Part shown: positions 56,461 to 64,000 of the stretch, piece after piece
Layout: every line of letters starts with the position of its first letter
Position numbering within the stretch: the stretch's first letter is position 1
Origin: Pandoraea commovens
GTDB lineage: Bacteria > Pseudomonadota > Gammaproteobacteria > Burkholderiales > Burkholderiaceae
Direction of reading: 5' to 3'
Assembly: GCF_902459615.1 (NCBI RefSeq)
Contig: NZ_CABPSA010000001.1
Location: 806,001 to 870,000, forward strand
Length of the DNA stretch: 64,000 nt
Translations under genes and position numbers: made by a program
The notes under the pieces: generated by a model
What the model saw: only the letters and a program-made list of their open reading frames with translations
The model's database searches: none
Told to the model about the DNA's origin: nothing

Positions 56461-56559
56461 TCACAGCAATCGGTTCAGGACGTGGCGCGACGCACACAGT
56501 CGTTCAGCCGTCGAAGCGTCGGCCACGTCACAACTAACAACAAACGATAAGGAAATGCC

Positions 56560-57303
56560 ATGGCCCGCTTTCTCTCCGATACCGGCGTTCTGATGCGCGG
56601 TCATGGCGAATCCGCCCCGCAAGGCGCAGAACCCCTGGCGATGCGCGACACCGCAAGCTCCGGCAGTCACTATGCTGGCCCGCAAAGTCATAACACATAC
56701 GGTACCGAGTCCGGCACCGCTTCGCCTAACGGCTCCAATGGAACGAATGCAACGAACGGAGCGAACGGCACCATGAGCGATCGACACACGAACCGAAACG
56801 ATCTCGTCGCCGGTATCGTCCGCTCACTCGGACGCCGGCTGGCCGTGTACACGGCGCTCTACCACGCAGCCCTTGCCGAACAACTCGGCCTGAACGTCAC
56901 CGATCTGAACGCGCTCGATCTGATTCTCGAACTCGAATCGATCACCGCAGGACAGCTCGCCGAGCTCATGGGTGTGAGCTCCGGCGGCATCACCACCGTC
57001 ATCGACCGGCTGGAGCGCGCAGGCTTCGTCGAGCGCGAGAAGAACCCGCACGACCGGCGCATGGTGATGATTCACCCCATCGAAGAAAAGTGCGCGCAGA
57101 TCGAACAATTCCTGTCGTCCGTCTCGCGTGAACTCACCGCAGTGAGCGCGGCGTACGACCACAGCGAACTCGCTGCGATCCACGACTTCCTGGTGCAGAG
57201 CATTCGCACCCTCAAGAGCGAGACCTTCCGTCTGCGCTTCGAGGCCGATCAGGACATCGCCGGTCTGGTATCGAACGGACGCGGTAACGCATCGAAGTCG
57301 TAA
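56560..57303 (+). CDS. MarR-family transcriptional regulator with disordered N-terminal extension
   Basis: 247 aa. The last 170 residues are a MarR winged helix: LNALDLILELESITAGQLAELM, the recognition helix SSGGITTVIDRLERAGFV and the wing EKNPHDRRMVMIH. The first 72 residues are Gly/Ser/Asn/Thr-rich (NGSNGTNATNGANGT) and unlike other MarR proteins; the start at 56560 is supported by AAGGA 6 nt upstream, whereas an internal ATG at 56773 would give a normal MarR. Placed between lipoprotein genes 2 and 3, it probably controls this cluster. Confidence 0.88.
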   Translation: MARFLSDTGVLMRGHGESAPQGAEPLAMRDTASSGSHYAGPQSHNTYGTESGTASPNGSNGTNATNGANGTMSDRHTNRNDLVAGIVRSLGRRLAVYTALYHAALAEQLGLNVTDLNALDLILELESITAGQLAELMGVSSGGITTVIDRLERAGFVEREKNPHDRRMVMIHPIEEKCAQIEQFLSSVSRELTAVSAAYDHSELAAIHDFLVQSIRTLKSETFRLRFEADQDIAGLVSNGRGNASKS

Positions 57304-57366
57304 GCCCAATAGCGGACGGGCGGATGGCGTTCGCACGAACGCTACGACCGCCTCCGTCGGCTCAGT

Positions 57367-57393
57367 TCAAGCAGGTCAAGCAGGTCAGGCAGA
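57367..57393. repeat. 9-bp tandem repeat before lipoprotein 3
   Basis: TCAAGCAGG twice and TCAGGCAGA once, in the 127-bp gap after the MarR gene. Confidence 0.75.
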
Positions 57394-57430
57394 TCGAAGC
57401 GGACTGCGCCGTACCGAAAGGAGATACGTC

Positions 57431-58729
57431 ATGTCGAAGATTCTGCGTCCCACGTTGTTCGCGGCACTTGTGGCGGGTGTAGTCAGTATCACTGGATGCT
57501 CCAGCTCGGGCGGTGGCAGCGGCGCGACGGCCAACACGCCGACCAATCCCACGAACCCCAATAACCCGACGAATCCGACCAACCCCGTCAATCCGACGAA
57601 CCCCACCACGAGCAGCAACGGCGTCGTGAGTTCTGTCGGCTCGGTGGTGAGTGCAGTCGGCGATCAGGTGTCGGGCACCACGATTCCTGGTGTATCGCCG
57701 CAGGTCACACAAGGTGTCGGCGGCGCGATCTCGCAGACGGGCACCGCTGTCTCCGATCTCGGCAAAGGCGTCGGCGACGGTCTCGGTCAACTCGGCAAGT
57801 CCGGCGCGAATCCGGTCGGCACCACACTCGCGAGTACGGGAGGCGTCGTGTCCGATCTCGGCAACGCCACCAAGTCGCTTGGCAGCGGCGTAGCTGGCAT
57901 CGGCAACAGCGGACCGCTCGCCAATACCCCTGTCAGCTCGCTGACGGGCGTGCTGGGGCAGGCGGTCACCACCGTCGGTCAGGGCGTCGTCACCGGCGGC
58001 CAGGCCCTCTCGCAGACGCTCACGAGCCCACAAGTCGTTCAGGCGACCTCAATGCTTTCGTCTGCCATCACACCGATTACGAACACGCTCGTCACGACGA
58101 CGCAAACCGTCGGCGGAGCCAGCGGCCTCGGCGCACCTGTTGCAGGTTTGCTCGGCACGCTCGGCGGCGCGTTGAATTCGACGGGCGCACAGGTCAAGGC
58201 GGCCGCGCCCAACGCTGTCGTCGCAAGTCTCGGCAATCCGCTCATGGCATTGGGCAATACGGTCACGAGCGCAGGTGGTCTGCTCTCCGGCAGTACGAAC
58301 GGTAGCAGCGCGAATGCGCTGGGTAACGTGCTGGCGAACGTCGGTAATACGACAGTGACGCCGACGACGGCAGGTGGCGGCAATCCGCTCGGCGCACTCA
58401 CCGGATTGTTGGGCGGGCTGGGTGGCGCGTCGGGTTCATCAGGTAACCCGCTCGGATCACTCACAGGACTGCTTGGCGGCGTGGCCGGCGGCGGCACATC
58501 CAGCAGCAATCCGCTGAGTCCGGTCACGGGTCTGCTCGGCAGCGTGACAAGTGCGACGGGGACGGGCGGCAGCGGTGCAAGCAATCCTCTCGCCCCCGTC
58601 ACGACGTTGCTCAGTTCGGTGACCGCACCGCTGACGTCAATAGCCGGTGGCGCATCGGGGAGTACCGGCGGCGCAGGCGGGCTGCTGGCCCCGGTAACCG
58701 GTTTGCTCGGGGGACTGGGCGGCAAGTAA
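57431..58729 (+). CDS. Gly/Ser/Thr-rich repeat lipoprotein 3
   Basis: 432 aa, third paralogue. Lipobox SITGC with C23, then SSSGGGSGAT and a Pro-Thr-Asn triplet spacer (about 38-58) coded by 9-bp repeats at about 57540-57605. The body contains VVSAVGDQVSGTTIPGVSPQV and TTQTVGGASGLGAPVAGLLGTLG, followed by NPLGALTGLLGGLG-type repeats. AAAGGAG precedes the ATG. It is separated from lipoprotein 2 by the MarR gene. Confidence 0.85.
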   Translation: MSKILRPTLFAALVAGVVSITGCSSSGGGSGATANTPTNPTNPNNPTNPTNPVNPTNPTTSSNGVVSSVGSVVSAVGDQVSGTTIPGVSPQVTQGVGGAISQTGTAVSDLGKGVGDGLGQLGKSGANPVGTTLASTGGVVSDLGNATKSLGSGVAGIGNSGPLANTPVSSLTGVLGQAVTTVGQGVVTGGQALSQTLTSPQVVQATSMLSSAITPITNTLVTTTQTVGGASGLGAPVAGLLGTLGGALNSTGAQVKAAAPNAVVASLGNPLMALGNTVTSAGGLLSGSTNGSSANALGNVLANVGNTTVTPTTAGGGNPLGALTGLLGGLGGASGSSGNPLGSLTGLLGGVAGGGTSSSNPLSPVTGLLGSVTSATGTGGSGASNPLAPVTTLLSSVTAPLTSIAGGASGSTGGAGGLLAPVTGLLGGLGGK

Positions 58730-58811
58730 ATCGGCGGGGCATCGATCCCGTTGGAAGATCGCGAGGGGGAGCCGTTCGCAGGGTGCAGGCCCTGACGACG
58801 GTGCAGGACGG

Positions 58812-58849
58812 CAACGCCCGGACAGTGAAGCGACACTGCCCGGGCGTTG
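58812..58849. terminator. Long inverted repeat after lipoprotein 3
   Basis: 16-bp arms (58812-58827 and 58834-58849) with one mismatch and a 6-nt loop AAGCGA. No T-run follows, but position and stability fit the end of the operon. The rest of the gap (58730-59002) shows no gene. Confidence 0.55.
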
Positions 58850-59002
58850 TCGTATCTGGCGTCGAACGCGTTGTCGTCGGCAACCGATCCTTCGCATGTT
58901 CATGAAACTTGCAGCCGCGACTTTCAAATGAGCCATTCTTGATTTCCGGGGGCAAAGGCGTCGCGCAGAATCGCTCGCTTTTCACGCCTTTTCCCAACCC
59001 CC

Positions 59003-60439
59003 ATGCATATCCCGACCGGCACATTCAGCCCCACGTGTTCCCCTTCGGTGTTCACCCCCACCCCTCGCAACACCCGCGCCAGCAGCGAACCGCCCAACAC
59101 GTCCGACGACAATACGTCGTCGCTACCGGCGTTTGACAACGAAGTGACTCACGACACGCCGACACAATGGGCAGACATCGCGAGAGAACGTCGCATGTTC
59201 GATGCCCAGCGGCGACGCTCGCTGCAATTCGTCAATACGCTAAATCGCGCGCAAATCGGTCGTCCTCCACAGCCGGGCGAAGCGACCTGTGATCTGCTTG
59301 CCGAGCGTATGCGGGCGCTGTTGCAAGCCTGGCGGGAGGTGACTCGGGAGGCACGGGCATCTGGCGCGCAATTGCGCGCTTGCAATGGAGTTGACGACAT
59401 CGACTCGGCGTCGCGTCCTTGCGGCTGTCTGGAATCGGTGGCCTACGACAACGTGTTCGCGCAAATGCAACCGCTCGTCGGCGACAGCGCCGCTCACCGA
59501 TCCGCTTGTCAGACGGCGAAGCTCGTCACCGTCGCACAACGCATCGACGAACTCGACACGGTGATCCAGGCAAAAGGCAAAGCGAGCCTCCCGCAGTCGA
59601 TGATCGAACAACGCAACGACATTACGGCCGCACTCGTGAACCACGACGTCTATTTCGATCGCTCGGTCCCGCAAATTTTGCCAACACGCGTGCGACGAAT
59701 CAGCATCCATGACGACAACGGGCCAACGCAATCGGGCTTCTTCGGTGCGCTGTATCAGGACAAGCTCTGCGACCGCTATCTCGCGGCGGATCGCGGCACG
59801 GAGATGGGCATTACCGGACGCGCCTTGGTCGACTGGACGCACAATGTCCGACAAGCGTTTGGATTGCGCTCCAAGCAGTACGAAGAGGCCATCAGTTGGG
59901 GTAAATCGCTGGCCTGCCACTATCCGCCGCGGCAACTCGTGTTCACGGGGCACTCGCTGGGCGGCGGACTCGCATCGGCACAAACATCCGTGGTGCAAGA
60001 TTCGACTGCCGTGACTTTCGACCCAGCAGGGCTTCACAACAAGACGGTTGCACGGCATGACGCCGTCCCCGCCTGGTCGCGTGTGAAGTCGTATTACGTC
60101 GAAGGAGAAATGCTTTCGGTGATTCAGGAGATGTTAAGAAACGGCATCAATTTTGCGACACGCATACCGCTTATCGGCAATGCGGTGTCGTGGATCGCGC
60201 GGATCACGGTCCCGCGCCCCATCGGCGAGCGCATCGCCTTGCCGGTCGCCTTGCCGCCACAGCCCACCACCACGCGACATCGCGGGCGCCATGCGTCGCA
60301 TGACACGCCCGCAGCCCCCAGCACCTCGGGTATCCGGGGCGCCATCGCCCGGCATTCGACCTTGCAGATGGTCTACTCGTTGTTCGACGGCCTGCCCGAT
60401 ATGACGCGGTCCATTCGCACCGCCACGCCGACGCCGTAA
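59003..60439 (+). CDS. Lipase-fold (class 3 / DUF2974-like) protein, effector candidate
   Basis: 478 aa. Ser/Thr/Pro-rich N-terminus (1-45) without a Sec signal, a helical middle (55-220), then an alpha/beta-hydrolase half: RGTE at 264-267, DWTHNVRQAFG at 277-287, nucleophile elbow FTGHSLGGG with S318, and TFDPAGLH with the probable acid D340. The catalytic His is not obvious. The RGTE...DW.N...GHSLGG pattern is that of lipase class 3/DUF2974 proteins, some of which are phospholipase effectors. C-terminal 60 residues are Pro/Arg/Thr-rich. There is no good ribosome binding site before the ATG. Secretion by type III or VI machinery is a guess. Confidence 0.72.
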   Translation: MHIPTGTFSPTCSPSVFTPTPRNTRASSEPPNTSDDNTSSLPAFDNEVTHDTPTQWADIARERRMFDAQRRRSLQFVNTLNRAQIGRPPQPGEATCDLLAERMRALLQAWREVTREARASGAQLRACNGVDDIDSASRPCGCLESVAYDNVFAQMQPLVGDSAAHRSACQTAKLVTVAQRIDELDTVIQAKGKASLPQSMIEQRNDITAALVNHDVYFDRSVPQILPTRVRRISIHDDNGPTQSGFFGALYQDKLCDRYLAADRGTEMGITGRALVDWTHNVRQAFGLRSKQYEEAISWGKSLACHYPPRQLVFTGHSLGGGLASAQTSVVQDSTAVTFDPAGLHNKTVARHDAVPAWSRVKSYYVEGEMLSVIQEMLRNGINFATRIPLIGNAVSWIARITVPRPIGERIALPVALPPQPTTTRHRGRHASHDTPAAPSTSGIRGAIARHSTLQMVYSLFDGLPDMTRSIRTATPTP

Positions 60440-60460
60440 CGTCTGCCCCACCAACGAAAA

Positions 60461-60487
60461 AGACCCGGCGAAATGTCGTCCGGGTCT
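60461..60487 (-). terminator. Terminator of the first DUF2147 gene
   Basis: AGACCCGG (60461-60468) and CCGGGTCT (60480-60487) around an 11-nt loop; on the minus strand T5 follows. It may also stop the converging lipase-like gene. Confidence 0.75.
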
Positions 60488-60524
60488 TGTCGTCTCTCGA
60501 TGGCGCTTGTGACGCCCGTGGTAC

Positions 60525-61013
60525 TTATTGCGTTTGCTCGCGAATCCACGTCTGTGTACGGCCGATCAGCGAAATCCCGATGAAGCCACGAACGTCGAGC
60601 TTCTTGCCGCCGTCCGTCAAGGTCATCTTGCACTTGTAGTCCTTGCCGTTCTCCGGATCGAGGATGTAACCGCCACCGTAAGAGTCACCGTCCTTCTTGA
60701 TGCCGCGGATGATCTGCATGCCGAGCATCTTCTGGCCCTTGCGCTCGTCGGTACACTTGTCGCACACGCGCGCAGGATCGTCGTTCTCGCCAAGACCCTT
60801 CGTGATCACACCGACATACTCGCCGTCCTTCTCCGAGATCGTGACGAGCGCTTTCGGCTTGCCCGTGTTGTCGTCGATCGTCTTCCACACACCGACCGGC
60901 GACGTGTCGTCGGCAGCCAGCGCCGCCTTCGCGACACCGCCCAGCAACGCTACTGCGACGAGCGCATGCGCACCCAGACGTCGCCACGACGTCGCGTTCG
61001 AAATCTGCTTCAT
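60525..61013 (-). CDS. DUF2147 domain-containing exported protein (copy 1)
   Basis: 162 aa from ATG 61013, which has GGGAGG 9 nt upstream; the ATG at 61022 abuts that site. A signal peptide ends near ALA-AD. The mature domain starts SPVGVWKTIDDNTGKPKALV and ends with the GISLIGRTQTWIRE pattern of DUF2147. A CDKC cysteine pair is present. Periplasmic, function unknown; relatives accompany lipid or stress genes. Confidence 0.85.
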   Translation of the reverse strand: MKQISNATSWRRLGAHALVAVALLGGVAKAALAADDTSPVGVWKTIDDNTGKPKALVTISEKDGEYVGVITKGLGENDDPARVCDKCTDERKGQKMLGMQIIRGIKKDGDSYGGGYILDPENGKDYKCKMTLTDGGKKLDVRGFIGISLIGRTQTWIREQTQ

Positions 61014-61254
61014 GATTGTCATCCTCCCAGATACGGAATTGATTGTCGTAGGACTCGACGTCGTCGCCGGGAATGCGGCATATCACGCGTGAGTCGCTTT
61101 GAAGATTACGCCAAAGGCGTGGCCTCGTGCTGAGGAAGTCCTCTAGCCGACGCATCGTCTGCGTCGTGCCATCGCGCGTGGCCCGACCTGAATCTTCGTC
61201 GCTCAATCTACCGGGAGATGAAAGGGATGTGAGGAGGTGTGAGGGGATGTGGCG

Positions 61255-61728
61255 CTACTGCTCGCGGATCCACGTCTGCGTGCGACCCAGCAAAGAGATG
61301 CCGAAATAGCCTCGAACTTCGAGTTTCTTACCACCTTCGACGACCCGCAGTTTGCAGCCGTATTCGCTGCCGCTGTCAGGATCAAGAATTTTCCCACCGA
61401 CGTACTCGTCGCCATCGGGATCCTTGCGCAGACCACGGATGATCTGCATGCCCTGAAGCTTCTTGCCGCGACGCGCGTCGGTGCATTCGTTACAGCGACG
61501 CTCCAGCGCGTCCGGCCGACCGAGGCTCTTGGTCAGCGCGCCAACGACCTCTCCGTCTTTTTCGGTAATGGTGATGAGGGCTTTCGGGTCGCCCGTCTCG
61601 TCGACAATGCGCCACACGCCGACCGGCGTCGACGGATCGGCAGACGCTGCGGCCACGAGCGCGTTGCCGGTCAGCATGGCGGCGACGCACAGTCGCCGCC
61701 AGGACATCACATTCAAAATCGAGTTCAA
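61255..61728 (-). CDS. DUF2147 domain-containing exported protein (copy 2)
   Basis: 157 aa, paralogue of the gene at 60525. Signal peptide to about ASA-DP; TPVGVWRIVDETGDPKALIT and GISLLGRTQTWIRE mirror copy 1, and CNEC replaces CDKC. It is upstream of copy 1 on the same strand with a 241-bp gap, so the pair arose by tandem duplication and may be transcribed separately. Confidence 0.85.
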   Translation of the reverse strand: MNSILNVMSWRRLCVAAMLTGNALVAAASADPSTPVGVWRIVDETGDPKALITITEKDGEVVGALTKSLGRPDALERRCNECTDARRGKKLQGMQIIRGLRKDPDGDEYVGGKILDPDSGSEYGCKLRVVEGGKKLEVRGYFGISLLGRTQTWIREQ

Positions 61729-61782
61729 GATGGTGTTCGCAACTGACCGGACAGCGCAGGTCGATGAAAGGGGTTGGCGGGA

Positions 61783-62421
61783 TCAGAGCGGCGGCAACGC
61801 AATGGCCGTCAATCGCCACTGCACGACGTTGCGACGCGTGAGCGTGAACGTCACGACACGTTCCGGGCGGTCGCTGCGCGAAACGTGTACGAGGAAGTGG
61901 TTGAAGTCCTGAAACTCGGTACGCGTTGTCGTACGCGGCGGTTGGTTTTCAGCGGTGGCCGCCGCTTCCGACGCATTGGATCCACCATTCGCCGACGGTG
62001 CAACAGGTGCAGCAGGTGCAGCTTGCGGCGCGCTCGATTCGGCTTGCGGCGGCACCACATCACGTGGTGCGGGTGCGCCCGGCGCAGGCGGCAGCCCCGT
62101 ACTGTCGCCGCGCAACATGGCAGCCACGGCCTCCGGCGTCAGCAACGCCTCCACCACGCGGTCGGACACCCAGCCGCCCAAAGCCAGCGCTAGCGCGCCA
62201 AAGGCGTTACTGCGCTGTTTGTCCATCTGACGGGAAAGCTCGTCGTGAAGGCTCATCTTCAGACTCTCACGCACCGCCGGATAGTCGACGTACGACGACA
62301 GCGTGGTCGCGTCACGGGCATTGGCGGCATCACGCGCGCGCCACAAGGTGTAATACGGCGTACCGAACAGCAGCCCCAGTACGACGAGCAGGGCCACTAC
62401 AACCAGAGAAAGCTTACGCAT
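61783..62421 (-). CDS. DUF2939 domain-containing membrane-anchored protein
   Basis: 212 aa from ATG 62421 (GGAG 8 nt upstream). One N-terminal helix (LSLVVVALLVVLGLLFG), then the DUF2939 pattern PYYTLWRARDAANARDATTLSSYVD, a Pro/Ala-rich linker (about 110-155) and a C-terminal strand-rich part. Periplasmic domain, function unknown. It lies 54 bp upstream of the second DUF2147 gene on the same strand. Confidence 0.8.
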   Translation of the reverse strand: MRKLSLVVVALLVVLGLLFGTPYYTLWRARDAANARDATTLSSYVDYPAVRESLKMSLHDELSRQMDKQRSNAFGALALALGGWVSDRVVEALLTPEAVAAMLRGDSTGLPPAPGAPAPRDVVPPQAESSAPQAAPAAPVAPSANGGSNASEAAATAENQPPRTTTRTEFQDFNHFLVHVSRSDRPERVVTFTLTRRNVVQWRLTAIALPPL

Positions 62422-62655
62422 TGCAAAACTCCGACATTCAAAACAGCGCATGGTAGGCGACGGATTACGCGCAGCCCCATCGGCTTACATTGCTTTACAA
62501 ATCTTTACAGCACGTCGGCCGTTACGCTTTTACTCTCGAAGCGTAGCCGCATTTGCCGAGGCGTGCCGACCAGCCTACCCGGCTGGCATGGCATCGGTAC
62601 GACAAACGGGGATTTCGGCCAATCAAGGCAGCTCAACCGACAAGGAGGTGGCACC

Positions 62656-62976
62656 ATGCGTCACAACCGACTTGTCCGGATACTGTGTTTCGTCATGCTG
62701 GCCGGTGCGTCGTGGGGCGCTGCGGCTCAATCGTCGTCGGACGGCCGATTCTTCCAAGGCTGGTTCGCACAGGCTGCCGATCGTCCGAACGGACGCGGCG
62801 ATAATCATGGTGGGGCACGGCCTGGACCGTCCCGTCCACAGCAGCAGGAAGTTCGGCCGCAAGGCGACCTGCGGGGCGACATCTATAACCACATCCGCGA
62901 GCAACGGCAGCCGCCGCCTCCCCCGCCTCCATCGCCGGACTCGCGCCAGCGCGGTCGCGGGGACCGGGGGCGCTAA
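62656..62976 (+). CDS. Small exported Pro/Arg/Gly-rich protein
   Basis: 106 aa with an excellent AAGGAGG before ATG 62656. Signal peptide with cleavage near AAA-QS. Mature part is Gly/Arg/Asp/Gln-rich with a run of seven prolines near residue 90 and the tail RGRGDRGR. No family recognised. The stop codon TAA forms the loop of the hairpin GGGCGC-TAA-GCGCCC (62968-62982). Convergent with zapE. Confidence 0.7.
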   Translation: MRHNRLVRILCFVMLAGASWGAAAQSSSDGRFFQGWFAQAADRPNGRGDNHGGARPGPSRPQQQEVRPQGDLRGDIYNHIREQRQPPPPPPPSPDSRQRGRGDRGR

Positions 62977-63012
62977 GCGCCCTGCCCTCTGCTTGCGGCG
63001 AGGTGAACGACG

Positions 63013-64000
63013 TCAGGTCAGCGAGGTATCCACCACGCGACGCGGTGCTTCCAGATACTCAAGCGACTGCATTTCCACGAGTCGCGACACGGTGCGCGTG
63101 AACTCGTTGGAAAGCGTCCCTTCCGTGTACAGCTCTTCTGCGGGCACTTCCGCCGACATCAGCAGCTTGACCTTGTGGTCGTAGAAGACGTCGACGAGCC
63201 AGGTGAAGCGACGCGCTTCCGAGGCCATACGCGGCGTCATCTTCGGCACGTCCGAGAGCACCACGGTGTGAAAACGATTGGCCAGTTCCAGATAGTCGTT
63301 TTGCGAGCGCGGACCGCCGCACAACGTATGGAAGTCGAACCAGACAACGCCGCCCGCGCGACGCAGCGCCTTGAGTTCGCGCTGTTCGATGTGCAGCAGC
63401 GGACTCTCGTCCGGCACACCCGCGATCTCGCTGAACGCCGCACGCAGCGCACGGTTGGCTTCGTTGCCCAGGGGGTAGTGATACACCTGCACCTGCGCCA
63501 GCGTACGGCGACGATAGTCGATACCGGCGTCGACGTTTAGCACGTCGAGCTTATCTTCGAGCAAACGGATCGCAGGCAACACGCGATCGCGGTGCAGGCC
63601 GTCCGGGTACAACGTGTCGGGACGATAGTTCGACGTCATCACGAACTGCACGCCGTTCTTGAAGAGTTCGGCCAGCAAGCGGTGCAGGATCATGGCATCG
63701 GCCACGTCGGAGACGTGAAACTCATCGAAGCAGATCAAGCGGTAGCGCTTGGCGATGCGCTTGGCGAGTTCGTCCAGCGGATCGGGCAGCCCTTTGAGCG
63801 CCTGCAACTGGTGATGGACTTCGCGCATGAACTCGTGGAAGTGCAGACGCGTCTTGCGCTGCAACGGCACCACCGAGTAAAAGCTGTCCATCAGGAAGCT
63901 CTTGCCGCGGCCCACGCCGCCCCAGAGATAGACACCCTTGGGCAGATCCGGATGCACGAGCCACTTCTTGAGCGTGTTCGAACGCTTGGACTTATACGCC
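63013..64000 (-). CDS. zapE: ZapE / AFG1-like ATPase, C-terminal part (start outside window)
   Basis: The frame is open to the window edge, so at least 328 residues are seen and the N-terminus is missing. Walker A GGVGRGKSFLMD, then FHEFMREVHHQL, Walker B RLICFDEFHVSDVADAM and the sensor region TSNYRPDTLYPDGL are characteristic of the AFG1/ZapE family. ZapE acts with FtsZ at late division and under low oxygen. The C-terminal FTRTVSRLVEMQSLEYL segment is also typical. Confidence 0.94.
   Translation of the reverse strand, partial: AYKSKRSNTLKKWLVHPDLPKGVYLWGGVGRGKSFLMDSFYSVVPLQRKTRLHFHEFMREVHHQLQALKGLPDPLDELAKRIAKRYRLICFDEFHVSDVADAMILHRLLAELFKNGVQFVMTSNYRPDTLYPDGLHRDRVLPAIRLLEDKLDVLNVDAGIDYRRRTLAQVQVYHYPLGNEANRALRAAFSEIAGVPDESPLLHIEQRELKALRRAGGVVWFDFHTLCGGPRSQNDYLELANRFHTVVLSDVPKMTPRMASEARRFTWLVDVFYDHKVKLLMSAEVPAEELYTEGTLSNEFTRTVSRLVEMQSLEYLEAPRRVVDTSLT

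Noticed and set aside
53371-58729. True collagen triple-helix repeats
   Set aside because: Gly-rich, but without a regular Gly-X-Y period; the name collagen-like would mislead.

Overview
The window is about 64 kb of GC-rich, gene-dense chromosome from a beta-proteobacterium of the Burkholderiaceae. I infer Pandoraea or a close relative. The reasons are a phaC-phaA-phaB-phaR polyhydroxyalkanoate (PHA) block, a bktB-type thiolase, Burkholderiales-style housekeeping genes (rimO, tex, bamD, rluD/pgeF, kup, DUF2968, zapE) and a complete Tad/Flp pilus locus. I saw no rRNA, tRNA, CRISPR array, insertion sequence or prophage.

Layout. 1-5.0 kb: a catabolic block with the end of a metabolite:H+ symporter, a PLP-dependent dehydratase plus ornithine-cyclodeaminase-family pair (EutB/EutC or BhcB/BhcD-like), a cysteine hydrolase and a GlxA-family AraC regulator; a 14-bp sequence is repeated before the last two genes. 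5.1-13.5 kb: serB flanked by two unusual minus-strand genes, a 2037-residue protein of unknown function and a protein with tandem kinase-like halves, the second degenerate. 13.7-23.7 kb: metC, bktB, a 2-keto-3-deoxygluconate kinase coupled to rimO, then the PHA block. 23.8-38 kb: housekeeping genes and several envelope or coiled-coil proteins of unknown role.

37.4-52.0 kb: a Tad/Flp pilus cluster read leftward, with two Flp prepilins, prepilin peptidase, TadE, RcpC, RcpA secretin, TadZ, TadA, TadB, TadC, TadD, a DUF3613 protein, TadG and finally a sigma-54 activator. 52.0-58.7 kb: a roughly 1 kb ORF-poor control region, then a rightward cluster with a 105-aa protein, three paralogous Gly/Ser/Thr-rich repeat lipoproteins and a MarR regulator. 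The control region carries two consensus sigma-54 promoters pointing right, a cluster of GTTAC/GTAAC palindromes, and a terminator-like hairpin fused to the ribosome binding site of the first pilin. I read this as one surface programme in which the activator encoded at the end of the pilus operon switches on the divergent lipoprotein operon. This is the best candidate for an undescribed system here, and the link is inference.

59-64 kb: a lipase-fold protein without signal peptide, two DUF2147 paralogues, a DUF2939 protein, a small proline-rich exported protein and the C-terminal part of the ZapE/AFG1 ATPase. The lipase-like, kinase-like and giant proteins all lack signal peptides and begin with Ser/Thr/Pro-rich segments, as secreted effectors often do, but no secretion-system genes for them lie in the window.
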